The notes under the pieces: model-generated | Seen by the model: only the letters and a program-made list of their open reading frames with translations | Told to the model about the DNA's origin: nothing | Databases searched by the model: none | Program-made: the position numbers and the translations under genes | Shown: positions 23,678-33,398 of the stretch, piece by piece | Position numbering within the stretch: position 1 is the stretch's first letter | How the letters are laid out: the number at the start of each line of letters is the position of its first letter | From: WRCA01 sp964587855 | GTDB lineage: Bacteria > Pseudomonadota > Alphaproteobacteria > Rs-D84 | Direction: 5' to 3' | Length of the DNA stretch: 64,000 nucleotides | Assembly: GCA_964587855.1 (NCBI GenBank) | Contig: CAZPLT010000001.1 | Coordinates: 1-64,000, forward strand

Positions 23678-25837
23678 TTACATAAAGTTCTGTGGATTTA
23701 CATCAATTTTTATACGGATATTTGCGGGTTGTTTTACCTTGTTCAGCCAATATTTAACAGCAGATTGTAAACCGGCGCGTTCATCGCCTGCAACTAAAAA
23801 TCGCATACGATACCATGTGCGAATTTTGTAAATTTGTGCGGGAATTGGTCCCATAATTTTAGAATTTTCAATTTTTGGTGCGTTGGATGCTAAATCCGCA
23901 CAGAATTTTTGTAATACAGGTTCTTTTTCTGATTCTATGATAATTGCAATCAATTGACCAAATGGGGGCATTTTTGCCACGCGTCTTCCCGTCATGTCCC
24001 CCGCCATAAATTCATCCCTATTACATTCACAAATTGCGCGTAGCACGGGATGTTCGGGCTGATAAGTTTGTAACAATACACGTCCGGGCAATTCTGCGCG
24101 TCCCGCGCGTCCCGCCACCTGGAATAATTGTTGAAATGTTTTTTCGCCTGAACGAAAGTCCGCACCGAACAGTCCCATATCTGCATCAATTACACCGACC
24201 AAGGTTAAATTTGGAAAATGATGTCCCTTGGCCAAGATTTGTGTACCAATAACAATATCTATTTCACCAGATTCCATTTGTGAAACTAATCTTTCCAATG
24301 CTTGGCGCGACATCATTGTGTCAGATGACACCAAAGCGGTTCTGGCGTTTGGAAATTTTGCGATTATTTCTTCTTGGATTTTTTCCAATCCAGCGCCCGA
24401 TATTGTTAAATCTGTATTCTCACAATCTGGGCATTGTTTAGGCATAGGCTGAGTGCGCCCGCAAATATGGCACAGCAAAGAATTATTTTTTTTATGATGG
24501 GTCATTCCAACCGAACAGTCGGGACAGGTTGCATGCCATCCACATTTTTTGCATTGAATAATTGGTGCATACCCACGACGATTGATAAACAACATTGCTT
24601 GTTGTTTGTCCGATAAAGTTTTCGCCAAAGCATTCAATAAAGTTGTGGATATAAATCCGTTACCGGAATGTTCTTCGGTTTTTCTAAAATCTATGGTTTC
24701 TATTGTTGGCATTGATGCGCCACCAAATCTGGATTGTAATTTCAGATGGGTATATTTTCCGTCCAAAGCGTTTCGCAGAGTTTCCATAGCGGGTGTTGCC
24801 GATGCTAGAATTATTGGGAAATTTTCTATTTTTCCGCGCAGAATTGCCATATCACGTGCGTGATAATTTCCCATATCTTCTTGTTTGTACGATCCATCGT
24901 GTTCTTCATCAACGACAATTAATCCTAAATCTTGCCACGGTAAAAATAATGCAGAACGTGTTCCAACAATAATTTTAATTTCGCCATTAGCAACGCCGCG
25001 CCAAATGTCGCGCCGTCGGGCTGCGGTTAAATTGCTGTGCCATACAATTGGCTTGGTCCCGAATCTGGATTCAAATCTGTTCATAAATTGCGCGGTTAAT
25101 GCAATTTCTGGCATCATTAATAAAACGGATTTTCCCGCCGCATAAGCACGCCAAACCGAATCGAAATAAACCTGGGTTTTGCCACTGCCGGTTATTCCAT
25201 CCAACAGATAAACTGAAAAATCATTCAGTTTTATAGCATTGGCGGCGGATTGTTGTTCTGGGTTTAGTTTTACTTTTTTTGTATCAAAATAATTTATTAT
25301 TTCAGATTTTGACTTTTTTATTTGTAAGGTGGTTGGTTTTAAAATTTCATTTTTAATCATTGTTCGAATAACGGCCAAACTTACATGTGCAATATTTTTA
25401 ATGTCTGATATGCTCATCGATTCGTTATCATTACTGGTAAATGCGTCTGCAACCGCCTGTCTGGCATCAGTCATTTTAATTTTTTCATTTGGAGAGAATG
25501 AATAAAGTTGTTCGGTTTTTTGTGGGGCAAAAGCTTCGGGTACGTTTATAATCAGTTTCAAAACCATGCCAGGTTGCATCATGGTCCATTCGGACATTTT
25601 TTGAATCCAATCCAATGAAGATTGGGTAATATTAAATTGTAATGGGGTCGCAGGTTTAATTTTTTCAGACGGCAATCCAGAATCCCCAGCACCAATAATC
25701 ACACCAATTAACTGTCTATTCATAACAGAAACACTGACAAATGTTCCGATTTGCGCGCTCGCGTTCAAACGATAATCATACCCATCACCAACGGCGATAG
25801 GGATTAAAACCTTTACAATATCACCGTTGCGAAACAT
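23678..25837 (-). CDS. priA: Primosomal protein N' (replication restart helicase PriA)
   Basis: PriA recognises stalled forks and reloads the replisome. The 719-aa product has Walker A GITGSGKTQVY, the DEEHDGSYKQ helicase box (DEAH-like), the zinc-binding region with four CxxC pairs (CKKCGWHATCPDCS, CHICG, CPDC), and the downstream TQILAKGHHFPNLTLVGVIDAD and FQVAGRAGRA helicase motifs. Length is normal. Its start overlaps the end of miaA by 17 nt, so the two are co-expressed. Confidence 0.95.
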   Translation of the reverse strand: MFRNGDIVKVLIPIAVGDGYDYRLNASAQIGTFVSVSVMNRQLIGVIIGAGDSGLPSEKIKPATPLQFNITQSSLDWIQKMSEWTMMQPGMVLKLIINVPEAFAPQKTEQLYSFSPNEKIKMTDARQAVADAFTSNDNESMSISDIKNIAHVSLAVIRTMIKNEILKPTTLQIKKSKSEIINYFDTKKVKLNPEQQSAANAIKLNDFSVYLLDGITGSGKTQVYFDSVWRAYAAGKSVLLMMPEIALTAQFMNRFESRFGTKPIVWHSNLTAARRRDIWRGVANGEIKIIVGTRSALFLPWQDLGLIVVDEEHDGSYKQEDMGNYHARDMAILRGKIENFPIILASATPAMETLRNALDGKYTHLKLQSRFGGASMPTIETIDFRKTEEHSGNGFISTTLLNALAKTLSDKQQAMLFINRRGYAPIIQCKKCGWHATCPDCSVGMTHHKKNNSLLCHICGRTQPMPKQCPDCENTDLTISGAGLEKIQEEIIAKFPNARTALVSSDTMMSRQALERLVSQMESGEIDIVIGTQILAKGHHFPNLTLVGVIDADMGLFGADFRSGEKTFQQLFQVAGRAGRAELPGRVLLQTYQPEHPVLRAICECNRDEFMAGDMTGRRVAKMPPFGQLIAIIIESEKEPVLQKFCADLASNAPKIENSKIMGPIPAQIYKIRTWYRMRFLVAGDERAGLQSAVKYWLNKVKQPANIRIKIDVNPQNFM

Positions 25838-26708
25838 TTTCTAAATCCTGGTCTGTTGGTATGTGTCCGATTTCGATATCTGCATTAAATTGATGTTTAA
25901 ACCAAGTTCTTTGACGTTTGGCGTATTGATTTGTTCGTGTAATCCAGTTTTGAATCATTTCGTGTTTTGTAATTTCCCCGTTGATAAATTTGGCTGCTTC
26001 GGATGCGCCGATTGCGCGATTTAAATCCCATTTTGCTGTAATTGCAGCGCGAGCCTCGTCCATTGCGCCATTATCAATCATTATTGGGATACGTTTTGCA
26101 ATTCTGGCGGTTAAAATATCTTTGTGTGGATTTATTAAGATTTTTACAGCGTTTGGTGCTACCTCACCACGACGGGGCAGTGATTGCCATTCTGACAATG
26201 GACGACCGGTTTCTAGAAATACTTCCAGTGCGCGTGCCATTCGTTGTGGGTCAAAGCTGTCGAATTTTGGATCTGCATTTAATAATAATTTTTTTGCAGC
26301 ATCTGGATATTCACGAACCATGGCGCGTGCCCGATTTCGATTATCATCAGAAATTTCTGGTATTGGCGAAATGCCATTTAAAATAGCATTGATATAAAAT
26401 CCCGTTCCACCAACAAATACAACTGACTTACCAGAACTGATTGCCGCATTGTATTCAGTTCGTGCCAGTTCCAAATATTCTGCAACACTGATTTGTTTTG
26501 CCAGGGGCAGTATGGAAAAAAGTTTATGTGGGACAATTTTATCCAAACCCTCGGGCAGGGGGCTTGCACTTATATTTTCAATACCTTTGTAAATTTGGAC
26601 GCTGTCACAATTTATTATAATGCCATTGATTTTACGTGCAAGATTGCACGCAAAGTCAGATTTGCCGCTGGCCGTGGGTCCAGTTATAATATAACAAGAA
26701 GGCGTCAT
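25821..26708 (-). CDS. miaA: tRNA dimethylallyltransferase MiaA
   Basis: MiaA transfers dimethylallyl to A37 of tRNAs reading UNN codons. P-loop GPTASGKSDFA is at the N-terminus, followed by DSVQIYKG, GGTGFYINAI and the RTWFKHQF C-terminal motif. The start is the ATG at 26708 (MTPSCYII); it forms an ATGA overlap with the stop of the upstream membrane-protein gene, which supports it over a TTG two codons earlier. It overlaps priA downstream. Length (295 aa) is normal. Confidence 0.94.
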   Translation of the reverse strand: MTPSCYIITGPTASGKSDFACNLARKINGIIINCDSVQIYKGIENISASPLPEGLDKIVPHKLFSILPLAKQISVAEYLELARTEYNAAISSGKSVVFVGGTGFYINAILNGISPIPEISDDNRNRARAMVREYPDAAKKLLLNADPKFDSFDPQRMARALEVFLETGRPLSEWQSLPRRGEVAPNAVKILINPHKDILTARIAKRIPIMIDNGAMDEARAAITAKWDLNRAIGASEAAKFINGEITKHEMIQNWITRTNQYAKRQRTWFKHQFNADIEIGHIPTDQDLENVSQR

Positions 26709-27274
26709 AGCCAAATTATAGGGGATTTATGCTTTACAATCAAGCCCCCATCAGTTGAAAAATCAACGCGTTGGGCAACCTTGTCCGCGTGCTTTTTCAT
26801 ACTGAAATAGAATAATACCGCTAAATCACAAAACACCATGGAGTGGATATATCTATTAAAGCATACTGCGATAATGGTTAGAATAAAAAACAAGGTTAAA
26901 TTATTTCTGGAAAAAATGTATTCGCGGGTTAAATTTTTGATATTTTCTGAGCCTTTTTCAGCTTTTTGGAAATGGGCGTAATCTTTCCATTGCATTTGAA
27001 ATATTCTAGATAATGTAGACCGTTTCGCAAAAGATTTTTTATTTTTCAATACGCGCTCGATAACCAAGCTGGCTAATCTATCAATTACAATTCCGACTTC
27101 ATATATAACTGCAACCGCGATTACACAAAAAGCAAAACTATCTTCATTAAATCCCAATAACTTATCAGTATAGCCCATCAATTCTGGGAAAATAATAACA
27201 GTGCCAGTAGTAAACAATACCCCTATAAAGAATATATTTATCAAATTATAAAAAGGTAGCGCCAGAACACCCAT
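26705..27274 (-). CDS. Hypothetical four-helix membrane protein
   Basis: This 189-aa protein has hydrophobic segments at about residues 8-30, 44-66, 125-142 and 145-160, separated by a charged central loop (about 67-120). The C-terminus is polar. No motif is recognised. Its stop overlaps the miaA start as ATGA, so it leads the unit membrane protein-miaA-priA. Divergent from gapA with about 140 nt between. Confidence 0.7.
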   Translation of the reverse strand: MGVLALPFYNLINIFFIGVLFTTGTVIIFPELMGYTDKLLGFNEDSFAFCVIAVAVIYEVGIVIDRLASLVIERVLKNKKSFAKRSTLSRIFQMQWKDYAHFQKAEKGSENIKNLTREYIFSRNNLTLFFILTIIAVCFNRYIHSMVFCDLAVLFYFSMKKHADKVAQRVDFSTDGGLIVKHKSPIIWL

Positions 27275-27378
27275 TAAATTTTCTCTGTATTATAAATAAC
27301 CATAGGAATAATATCAGAAAACGTAAATTTATTCAAGCCAGTTGCTGTTGCTTTTTAATTTATTTTAAGTCGTTTTAA

Positions 27379-27387
27379 TGATAAAAT
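27379..27387 (+). promoter_or_regulatory. Extended -10 promoter for gapA
   Basis: TGATAAAAT 27 nt upstream of the ATG at 27415. Confidence 0.55.
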
Positions 27388-27414
27388 GAACCAGTAAACC
27401 CAAGGAAAGAAATT

Positions 27415-28425
27415 ATGAAAAAAATACGTGTAGCAATTAATGGTTTTGGACGCATTGGCCGTTTGGTCTTGCGTGCTGCGATTGAATCTGGTCGTAAAGA
27501 TATAGAGTTTGTTGCAGTCAATGACTTGATGCCTGCTGAACAATCTGGATTTTTACTGGAATATGATTCTGTACATGGAAAATTAGGGAAGCCAGTTAAT
27601 GTCAGTGGAAACACAATTAAAGTTGCTGGGCAAAATATCAAAGTTTTTGCTGAAAAAGATCCTTCAAAATTGCCTTGGAAAAAATTAAATATAGATGTTG
27701 TTATGGAATGCACGGGTATATTTACCAGTGCTGATAAAGCAAAGGTTCATTTGGCCGCTGGTGCAAAACGTGTTTTGGTTTCAGCCCCATCTGATGGCGC
27801 GGATGCAACAATTGTTTTCGGAGTTAATGAAAAAACATTAAAGAAAAGTGCAAAAATAGTTTCTAACGGCAGTTGCACTACTAATTGTTTGGCACAAATC
27901 GCGAATGTTTTGGATGAAAAATTTGGAATAGTTAATGGATGGATGACAACAATTCATTCCTATACTGGGGATCAACAATTGCTGGATAAAAATCATCACG
28001 ATCCCAGACGTGCACGTGCAGCAAATTTATCCATAATTCCGACCAGCACCGGTGCAGCCAAGGCGATTGGTTTGGTATTGCCAAAGTTGGATGGCAAATT
28101 AAATGGTATAGCGGTGCGTGTACCAACACCTGACGTTTCTGTTGTTGAATTGATTGTTAATTTGAAAAAAGCAGCCAAAGAATCAGATGTAAATGCTGCG
28201 ATGCTTGCCGCCAGCAAGGGTAAATTGAATGGAATTTTGGGCTTTAACCAAAAACCTTTGGTCAGCGTTGATTTTACTCATGATGCACACAGCAGTATTT
28301 TTGATTCAACCCAGACAAAAATGGTTGGAGATAAATTATTACATGTTACAAGTTGGTATGACAATGAATGGGGATTTTCAAATCGTATGTGCGATGTTGC
28401 TGTCGTTATGGGAAAATTGATTTAA
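27415..28425 (+). CDS. gapA: Glyceraldehyde-3-phosphate dehydrogenase
   Basis: It oxidises glyceraldehyde-3-phosphate to 1,3-bisphosphoglycerate with NAD+. NAD-binding INGFGRIGRLVLR opens the protein, the catalytic Cys lies in SNGSCTTNCLA, the catalytic His is in the TTIHSYTGDQ region, and WYDNEWGFSNRM closes it. At 336 aa it is full length. The ribosome binding site AAGGAAAG precedes the ATG. It ends in a strong terminator, so monocistronic. Together with tpiA at 47786 it indicates a functional lower glycolytic or gluconeogenic route. Confidence 0.96.
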   Translation: MKKIRVAINGFGRIGRLVLRAAIESGRKDIEFVAVNDLMPAEQSGFLLEYDSVHGKLGKPVNVSGNTIKVAGQNIKVFAEKDPSKLPWKKLNIDVVMECTGIFTSADKAKVHLAAGAKRVLVSAPSDGADATIVFGVNEKTLKKSAKIVSNGSCTTNCLAQIANVLDEKFGIVNGWMTTIHSYTGDQQLLDKNHHDPRRARAANLSIIPTSTGAAKAIGLVLPKLDGKLNGIAVRVPTPDVSVVELIVNLKKAAKESDVNAAMLAASKGKLNGILGFNQKPLVSVDFTHDAHSSIFDSTQTKMVGDKLLHVTSWYDNEWGFSNRMCDVAVVMGKLI

Positions 28426-28432
28426 AATAAAT

Positions 28433-28455
28433 CGCCGCAAACGCGGCGGTTTTTA
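28433..28455. terminator. Terminator after gapA
   Basis: CGCCGC-AAAC-GCGGCG with TTTTT on the plus side; convergent with the hydrolase gene ending at 28453. Confidence 0.8.
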
Positions 28456-29079
28456 TTTATGAAAGAAGGGATTATTTTCTTTTAACCAGCCAATGGTTGT
28501 ATGCATTCCATGTCCATGAATTACAATGGTATCATCTGGTAAATTCATATTATAAATATTTGCAATGGATTCTTTTAATTGTTGCAGGTTTCCACCTGGG
28601 AAATGATATGCACCAATGCTTTCTTGGAACAGGGTATCTCCAATAATCAAAGTATTTTCTGATTTGAAATAAAACGCCATACCGCCTGGGCTGTGGCCGG
28701 GACAATGAACAGCAGTTGCAAAAATTTCTGGTAAAATTTCTATTTCGCCAGCCAGCAAATGTTGCGGTGGATTTTTAATTAAATCTATTTTTGGCATACC
28801 CATTTCGCAAAGTATTGGATTACCCCATTCCAAAACTTTCATATCATCTGGATTTAAGAACCATGGAACTTTTGGTAATTGGGCAATGGCAGATACATGA
28901 TCAAAATGTCCATGAGTGCAATAAATTGAATGCAGTTTCAGTCCACGTTCATTCAATAATTTTAACCAATCTGTGCCATATCCCCATGGGTCAAAAATAA
29001 CCGCCGATTCGTTATGTGATACCAAAACCGAGTTGGTGTTTTTAGGCTCCATACGAATCATTTCAATTTTTGCGATCAT
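28453..29079 (-). CDS. Metallo-beta-lactamase-fold hydrolase (glyoxalase II-like)
   Basis: This 208-aa hydrolase carries the metal-binding motif THGHFDH (HxHxDH), a second ligand region HCPGHSPGG, the bridging Asp in IIGDTLF, and the late His in VIHGHG, the pattern of small MBL-fold thioesterases of the glyoxalase II / YcbL type. The likely role is hydrolysis of thioesters such as S-lactoylglutathione or a relative; substrate not determinable. The ATG overlaps the ftsH stop (TAATG), so it is translated together with ftsH. Confidence 0.9.
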   Translation of the reverse strand: MIAKIEMIRMEPKNTNSVLVSHNESAVIFDPWGYGTDWLKLLNERGLKLHSIYCTHGHFDHVSAIAQLPKVPWFLNPDDMKVLEWGNPILCEMGMPKIDLIKNPPQHLLAGEIEILPEIFATAVHCPGHSPGGMAFYFKSENTLIIGDTLFQESIGAYHFPGGNLQQLKESIANIYNMNLPDDTIVIHGHGMHTTIGWLKENNPFFHK

Positions 29080-30923
29080 TATTTTTTATTTTTACCCAAT
29101 ACGATTTTTTCAATTTCTTCGCGGGTTAATGTTTCATGCTTTAATAATTCTTCGGCCAATTTTTTAACTAAATTTTTATTTTTAGTTAAAATTTTAGAGG
29201 CGTCTTTGTGCGCAGTATCCAACCAAGATTTTACTTCGGCGTCAACAGCTTCTGCCGTTTTTTCAGATGCGTTTTCCAACGCAGTTCTTGACCCAAATGG
29301 TAATACCTGATTGATTGCAGGCAGTCCGATTTTTTTGGACAGGCCAGCAATAGTGATTGAATGACGTGCCATTCTGGTTGCTGCCGCGATATCACTTTCT
29401 GCGCCAGTTGTGATTTTATCGCTACCAAAGAAAATTTCTTCGGCTGCGCGTCCAGCCAAGAAAACAGAAATGTTCGCTTTGATTTCAGCCAGGGTCAATG
29501 AAACTTTATCATCAATTGGCAAATGCTGAACCATACCCAATGCGCGACCACGTGGGATAATAGTTGCCTTGTGTATTGGATCGGTTAAATCACGATAGTG
29601 CAGAGAAACAAAGGCATGACCCGCTTCGTGATACGCGGTCAGTTTTATATCTTGGGCGCGCATCTTACGATTCTTTTTTGGACCCATTAATGTTTTATCG
29701 CGCGCTTCTTCCAGATCTTCTTTTTCAATTTCTTTTCTGTTTGCACCGGCTGCATGTAATGCCGCTTCGTTCAACAGATTTTCCAAATCAGCCCCAGAAA
29801 ATCCAGTTGTACCACGAGCAATATCTTGTAAATCAACATCTTTGGAAAGTTTAACTTTCTTTGCATATAGATTCAAAATGTCTTTACGTCCTGCTAAATC
29901 AGGTAGCTCGATATAAACCTGGCGATCAAAGCGCCCCGGGCGCAGCAGTGCACCGTCTAACATATCTGGGCGATTCGTTGCGCCAATAACAATGATTCCA
30001 TTTTCGTTTTGAAACCCGTCCATTTCAATCAGCAATTGATTTAATGTTTGTTCGCGATCTTGATCGTTAAAGCTGTGTTGGCTGCGACGTTGTCCGATGG
30101 CATCAATTTCATCAATAAATAAAATACATGGTGCATTACGTTTTGCCATTTCAAAAAATTCTTTGATTTTTGCAACGCCCAACCCAACAATTATTCCAGC
30201 AAAATCAGAGCCAGATGCAGCAAAGAAAGGAACGTTTGCTTCGCCCGCAATGGCGCGCGCCAAAAGTGTTTTTCCAGTCCCAGGTTCGCCAGACAATAAA
30301 ATTCCACGCGGAACACGTGCCCCCAAATCTTGGAACTTTTTAGGGTTTTTCAAGAATTCAACAATTTCCATAACTTCTTTCTTTTCTGATTCAATTCCTG
30401 CAACATCAGTAAACGAAGTTTTTGTTTTCCCCGTAGTAATCTTTGTTGGATTAAAAGAAGATGCACGTGGCATTCCACCACCGCGAAATCCACGTAAAAT
30501 CCACCATATAAATATAACCCCCATTAATATAGGCAACCATGTTCCCAAATAATCAATCCAAGATTTAGAGTCGTCAATTTTGACAATTGCGCCCGATTCA
30601 GAAATTTTCGCTAATAATTCAGGATCATATGCGATAGTGGCCGTATATTTTGTTCCGTCTTTTAGTTCGCCGGTTGCGGTATTTTCACGAATATTCATGG
30701 TTGCAATATCGCTTTTGATGACATCAGAAAACGACAAAGTTTTTTCTGGCATTGATTTATTTACAACACCATTGTGTGGTTGTTCAAATATAAATGCACG
30801 ACCAACAACAAAAACCAATAAAAGTATAAAAATAAAAAGATAGGTCAGTGATCCATCACGCTTTTTCTTTTGAACTGCTTGTTTAGTTTGATTAAGTTTT
30901 TCTTTGAATGTTTCTTTGTTCAT
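29079..30923 (-). CDS. ftsH: ATP-dependent zinc metalloprotease FtsH
   Basis: FtsH is the membrane-anchored AAA+ protease that degrades misassembled membrane and short-lived proteins. Two N-terminal membrane helices (about residues 27-45 and 128-146) flank a small periplasmic domain. Walker A GEPGTGKT, Walker B ILFIDEIDA, the SRH region RPGRFDRQVYI and the zinc motif HEAGH are all present. Length (614 aa) is normal. It overlaps tilS upstream (ATGA) and the hydrolase downstream (TAATG), giving a tight tilS-ftsH-hydrolase operon. Confidence 0.97.
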   Translation of the reverse strand: MNKETFKEKLNQTKQAVQKKKRDGSLTYLFIFILLLVFVVGRAFIFEQPHNGVVNKSMPEKTLSFSDVIKSDIATMNIRENTATGELKDGTKYTATIAYDPELLAKISESGAIVKIDDSKSWIDYLGTWLPILMGVIFIWWILRGFRGGGMPRASSFNPTKITTGKTKTSFTDVAGIESEKKEVMEIVEFLKNPKKFQDLGARVPRGILLSGEPGTGKTLLARAIAGEANVPFFAASGSDFAGIIVGLGVAKIKEFFEMAKRNAPCILFIDEIDAIGQRRSQHSFNDQDREQTLNQLLIEMDGFQNENGIIVIGATNRPDMLDGALLRPGRFDRQVYIELPDLAGRKDILNLYAKKVKLSKDVDLQDIARGTTGFSGADLENLLNEAALHAAGANRKEIEKEDLEEARDKTLMGPKKNRKMRAQDIKLTAYHEAGHAFVSLHYRDLTDPIHKATIIPRGRALGMVQHLPIDDKVSLTLAEIKANISVFLAGRAAEEIFFGSDKITTGAESDIAAATRMARHSITIAGLSKKIGLPAINQVLPFGSRTALENASEKTAEAVDAEVKSWLDTAHKDASKILTKNKNLVKKLAEELLKHETLTREEIEKIVLGKNKK

Positions 30924-31879
30924 TTTTTGTTCCTGAAACTTGTTGATTCACCAATTGGTGCAATAAGAATTTTATCCCCAAAACGTCTGATAATACAATT
31001 TGAAAGCGTTGAGATAGTATCATTAGAAAGTTTGTCTTGCAAGCGTTCAATTTCATTCAATCTAGGGGAATATTCAGAGCCAGATACGATTTTAATCAAT
31101 TCACCAATAAATTTAAGTTGCAATTCATCGGGCAATGCAAACAACATTGTTGCAGAGAAAAATGCACGTTTCCCATCAAACTTAACATTAGATAATTGAT
31201 GATTAATAATTTGTTCCAAAGCATCACGTGCCCGTGATAAATTTTCCGTAGCCAGTAAAATTCTGTCGTCAGAAATTCCCAACTTGGATTTTAATACATG
31301 TCTGTTTTTTCTGATTTTTACACGGGTAAAATTTTCGTCTTCGTTCATAGAATCTTTGAAATATTTAATTTTGTTTAAATCACACCAATTTTCCAGTTCT
31401 GTCCTAAAAACATTTAATAATGGTCTGGTAATTATAATTCCATCACGTTCGGATTCTGTGCGAATTCCGCCCAGTCCATAAACCCCACTGCCACGTCCCA
31501 GGTTCATCAAAAAAGTTTCAATTTGATCATCTGCTTGATGCGCAGTCATTAAAACACTGATATTATTTTTACGACACCAATCAAGCATTAATTTATAACG
31601 TGCTGTGCGGGCGGCGGCTTCGATACCTGTTTTTGGTTTCTTCCCCGTCCATTCCAAGATTTCACATTTCATCCCCAGATTTTTTGCAGCGGTTTTAACG
31701 TATTCTGCCTCGACTTCGCTTTCGGGACGTAATTTGTGATTTACGTGTAAAATAACAGCCGCCAATCCGGACGCGGCATACCAATTCATCAAAGCCACAG
31801 AATCGACCCCACCACTGATTGCCAGTGCAACTGGTGTATCTTTATACTTTTGGATAAAATCAAGAAACTTAGGATTCAT
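30920..31879 (-). CDS. tilS: tRNA(Ile)-lysidine synthase
   Basis: TilS modifies C34 of tRNA-Ile(CAU) to lysidine so that it reads AUA. The PP-loop SGGVDSVAL is near residue 20, followed by HVNHKLR and MTAHQADDQIETFLMNL, the family signature. At 319 aa it is a short form lacking most of the C-terminal domain of the E. coli enzyme, as in many small-genome bacteria. Its stop overlaps the ftsH start, the usual alphaproteobacterial tilS-ftsH order. Confidence 0.93.
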   Translation of the reverse strand: MNPKFLDFIQKYKDTPVALAISGGVDSVALMNWYAASGLAAVILHVNHKLRPESEVEAEYVKTAAKNLGMKCEILEWTGKKPKTGIEAAARTARYKLMLDWCRKNNISVLMTAHQADDQIETFLMNLGRGSGVYGLGGIRTESERDGIIITRPLLNVFRTELENWCDLNKIKYFKDSMNEDENFTRVKIRKNRHVLKSKLGISDDRILLATENLSRARDALEQIINHQLSNVKFDGKRAFFSATMLFALPDELQLKFIGELIKIVSGSEYSPRLNEIERLQDKLSNDTISTLSNCIIRRFGDKILIAPIGESTSFRNKK

Positions 31880-31894
31880 AATTTTTATATTTTA

Positions 31895-31903
31895 TGCTAT
31901 AAT
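31895..31903 (+). promoter_or_regulatory. Extended -10 promoter (TGCTATAAT)
   Basis: Perfect TGN-TATAAT 23 nt before the ATG at 31927; an AAGGAAA ribosome binding site lies between. Confidence 0.6.
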
Positions 31904-31926
31904 TGGCTAAAATAAAGGAAAAAATT

Positions 31927-32472
31927 ATGAAATCAATAGCCGTCTATTGTGGGCATCAATTTGGTACAGATCCAGAATTTGCAAAAGATGCAAAAAAGCT
32001 GGGTGAATTACTGGCCAGAAATAAAATTCGTTTGGTTTTTGGTGGTGGTGACGTTGGTCTGATGGGTTCGGTTGCAACCGCAGCGCTTGATAATGGTGGT
32101 GAAGTTTTTGGTGTTTCAACTCATCATGTTATTGCCAAGCAAGAGCCAGCACACGAAGGCGTAAAAATGGAAATAGTTGATGGTGTGAACGAGCGCAAAC
32201 AAAGAATGTACGAATTGTCAGATGCTTTTTGTATATTGCCGGGCGGAATGGGAACTTTGAACGAGCTGACAGATGTTTTAACTATGCAGCAAATAGGCGA
32301 ATCTAAAAAGCCTATATTCTTTTTAAATACCTCAAATTATTGGAATTTTTTCGGTGGGGTTTTTTTGCATATGCAAAATGCAGGATTCATAGCAGATATG
32401 AATGATTACAATATTACGGTTTGTGAAACACCTGATGAATTAATAGACCTGATAACTGTAGATGAACAGTGA
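31927..32472 (+). CDS. LOG family protein (nucleotide 5'-monophosphate phosphoribohydrolase-like)
   Basis: LOG-family enzymes split the N-glycosidic bond of (cytokinin) nucleoside 5'-monophosphates. The signature PGGMGTLNEL and the GGGDVGLMG loop are present. The ATG at 31927 (MKSIAVYCG, 181 aa) follows AAGGAAA and is preferred over an upstream in-frame start that would overlap the promoter. The end overlaps the xer start by 11 nt, so the two genes are coupled. In bacteria the real substrate is often a purine nucleotide; not determinable here. Confidence 0.9.
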   Translation: MKSIAVYCGHQFGTDPEFAKDAKKLGELLARNKIRLVFGGGDVGLMGSVATAALDNGGEVFGVSTHHVIAKQEPAHEGVKMEIVDGVNERKQRMYELSDAFCILPGGMGTLNELTDVLTMQQIGESKKPIFFLNTSNYWNFFGGVFLHMQNAGFIADMNDYNITVCETPDELIDLITVDEQ

Positions 32473-33364
32473 ACTGGAATCTTTTATTAATTATTTATTG
32501 AATACAAAAAAGTATTCCAATCATACCGCGACTGCTTATCAATCTGATATAGAAGATTTTATAAAATTTTATGGCAGATATTGCGGCAATTCAATCATGG
32601 TTAATGATTTTTCTAAAACGGATTCTTTAGGATTTCGTGCTTGGTTGGCGGATCGGGTTAAACGTGGATTATCATCAAAATCAACCGCACGTGCTATGTC
32701 TTCGTTGCGCAGTTTTTATAAATTTTTGGATCGTGAATTTGGCGTGAAAAATACCGCCATAGGATTAATATCTTCGCCAAAAATTCCCAGAAAATTATCC
32801 AAAGCAATTGATGCCAAAGATGTAGAAAATATGTCTGACGCAATTAATGAAATAGATGATGATCCATGGATAGCAGCGCGCGATTGGGCCCTGGTAGTTT
32901 TGATTTTTGGTTGCGGACTTCGTATTTCCGAGGCTTTGTCCATCACCGTCCAAGACATTTCTGGCAGACCCCAAGTTTTAAGGGTTCTGGGTAAAGGCGG
33001 AAAAGAACGCTTGGTCCCGGTTTTACCCGTGGTATGGGACGCGATTGATAAATATTTAAAATTATGTCCGTATGGCAGACAGGGGAATTTATTTAAAAGT
33101 GTTCGTGGTTTACCAATGTCGCCGCGTATGGCGGAAAAGCAAATTGAAAAAATTCGTAATTATTTACAATTGCCAGATTATGTTACACCACATGCTTTGC
33201 GACATACCTTTGCAACAGCTTTATTGGCGGATGGGGTTGACTTGCGATCGCTACAAGAATTATTAGGGCACTCGTCTTTATCAACAACTCAATTATATAC
33301 CAAAGTTGATATGTCACAAATATCGGCGATTTATAATCGTGCACATCCGCGGGCAAAGAAATAA
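32462..33364 (+). CDS. Tyrosine recombinase XerC/XerD-like
   Basis: The 300-aa protein has an N-terminal SAM-like core-binding domain (YSNHTATAYQSDIEDFIKFY) and a C-terminal catalytic domain with all key residues: Arg in CGLRISEAL, Lys in GKGGKERLVP, HALRHTF (H-x2-R), HSS in LLGHSSLSTTQ and the nucleophile Tyr in LYTKV. Its size and chromosomal context fit the chromosome-dimer resolution recombinase rather than a phage integrase. XerC versus XerD cannot be settled by eye. It overlaps the LOG gene and ends in a terminator. Confidence 0.9.
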   Translation: MNSELESFINYLLNTKKYSNHTATAYQSDIEDFIKFYGRYCGNSIMVNDFSKTDSLGFRAWLADRVKRGLSSKSTARAMSSLRSFYKFLDREFGVKNTAIGLISSPKIPRKLSKAIDAKDVENMSDAINEIDDDPWIAARDWALVVLIFGCGLRISEALSITVQDISGRPQVLRVLGKGGKERLVPVLPVVWDAIDKYLKLCPYGRQGNLFKSVRGLPMSPRMAEKQIEKIRNYLQLPDYVTPHALRHTFATALLADGVDLRSLQELLGHSSLSTTQLYTKVDMSQISAIYNRAHPRAKK

Positions 33365-33366
33365 TT

Positions 33367-33392
33367 AAAAAACCGGCGAATGCCGGTTTTTT
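33367..33392. terminator. Terminator between xer and the FKBP gene
   Basis: AAAACCGGC-GAAT-GCCGGTTTTTT, symmetric and usable in both directions. Confidence 0.8.
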
Positions 33393-33398
33393 AAATTG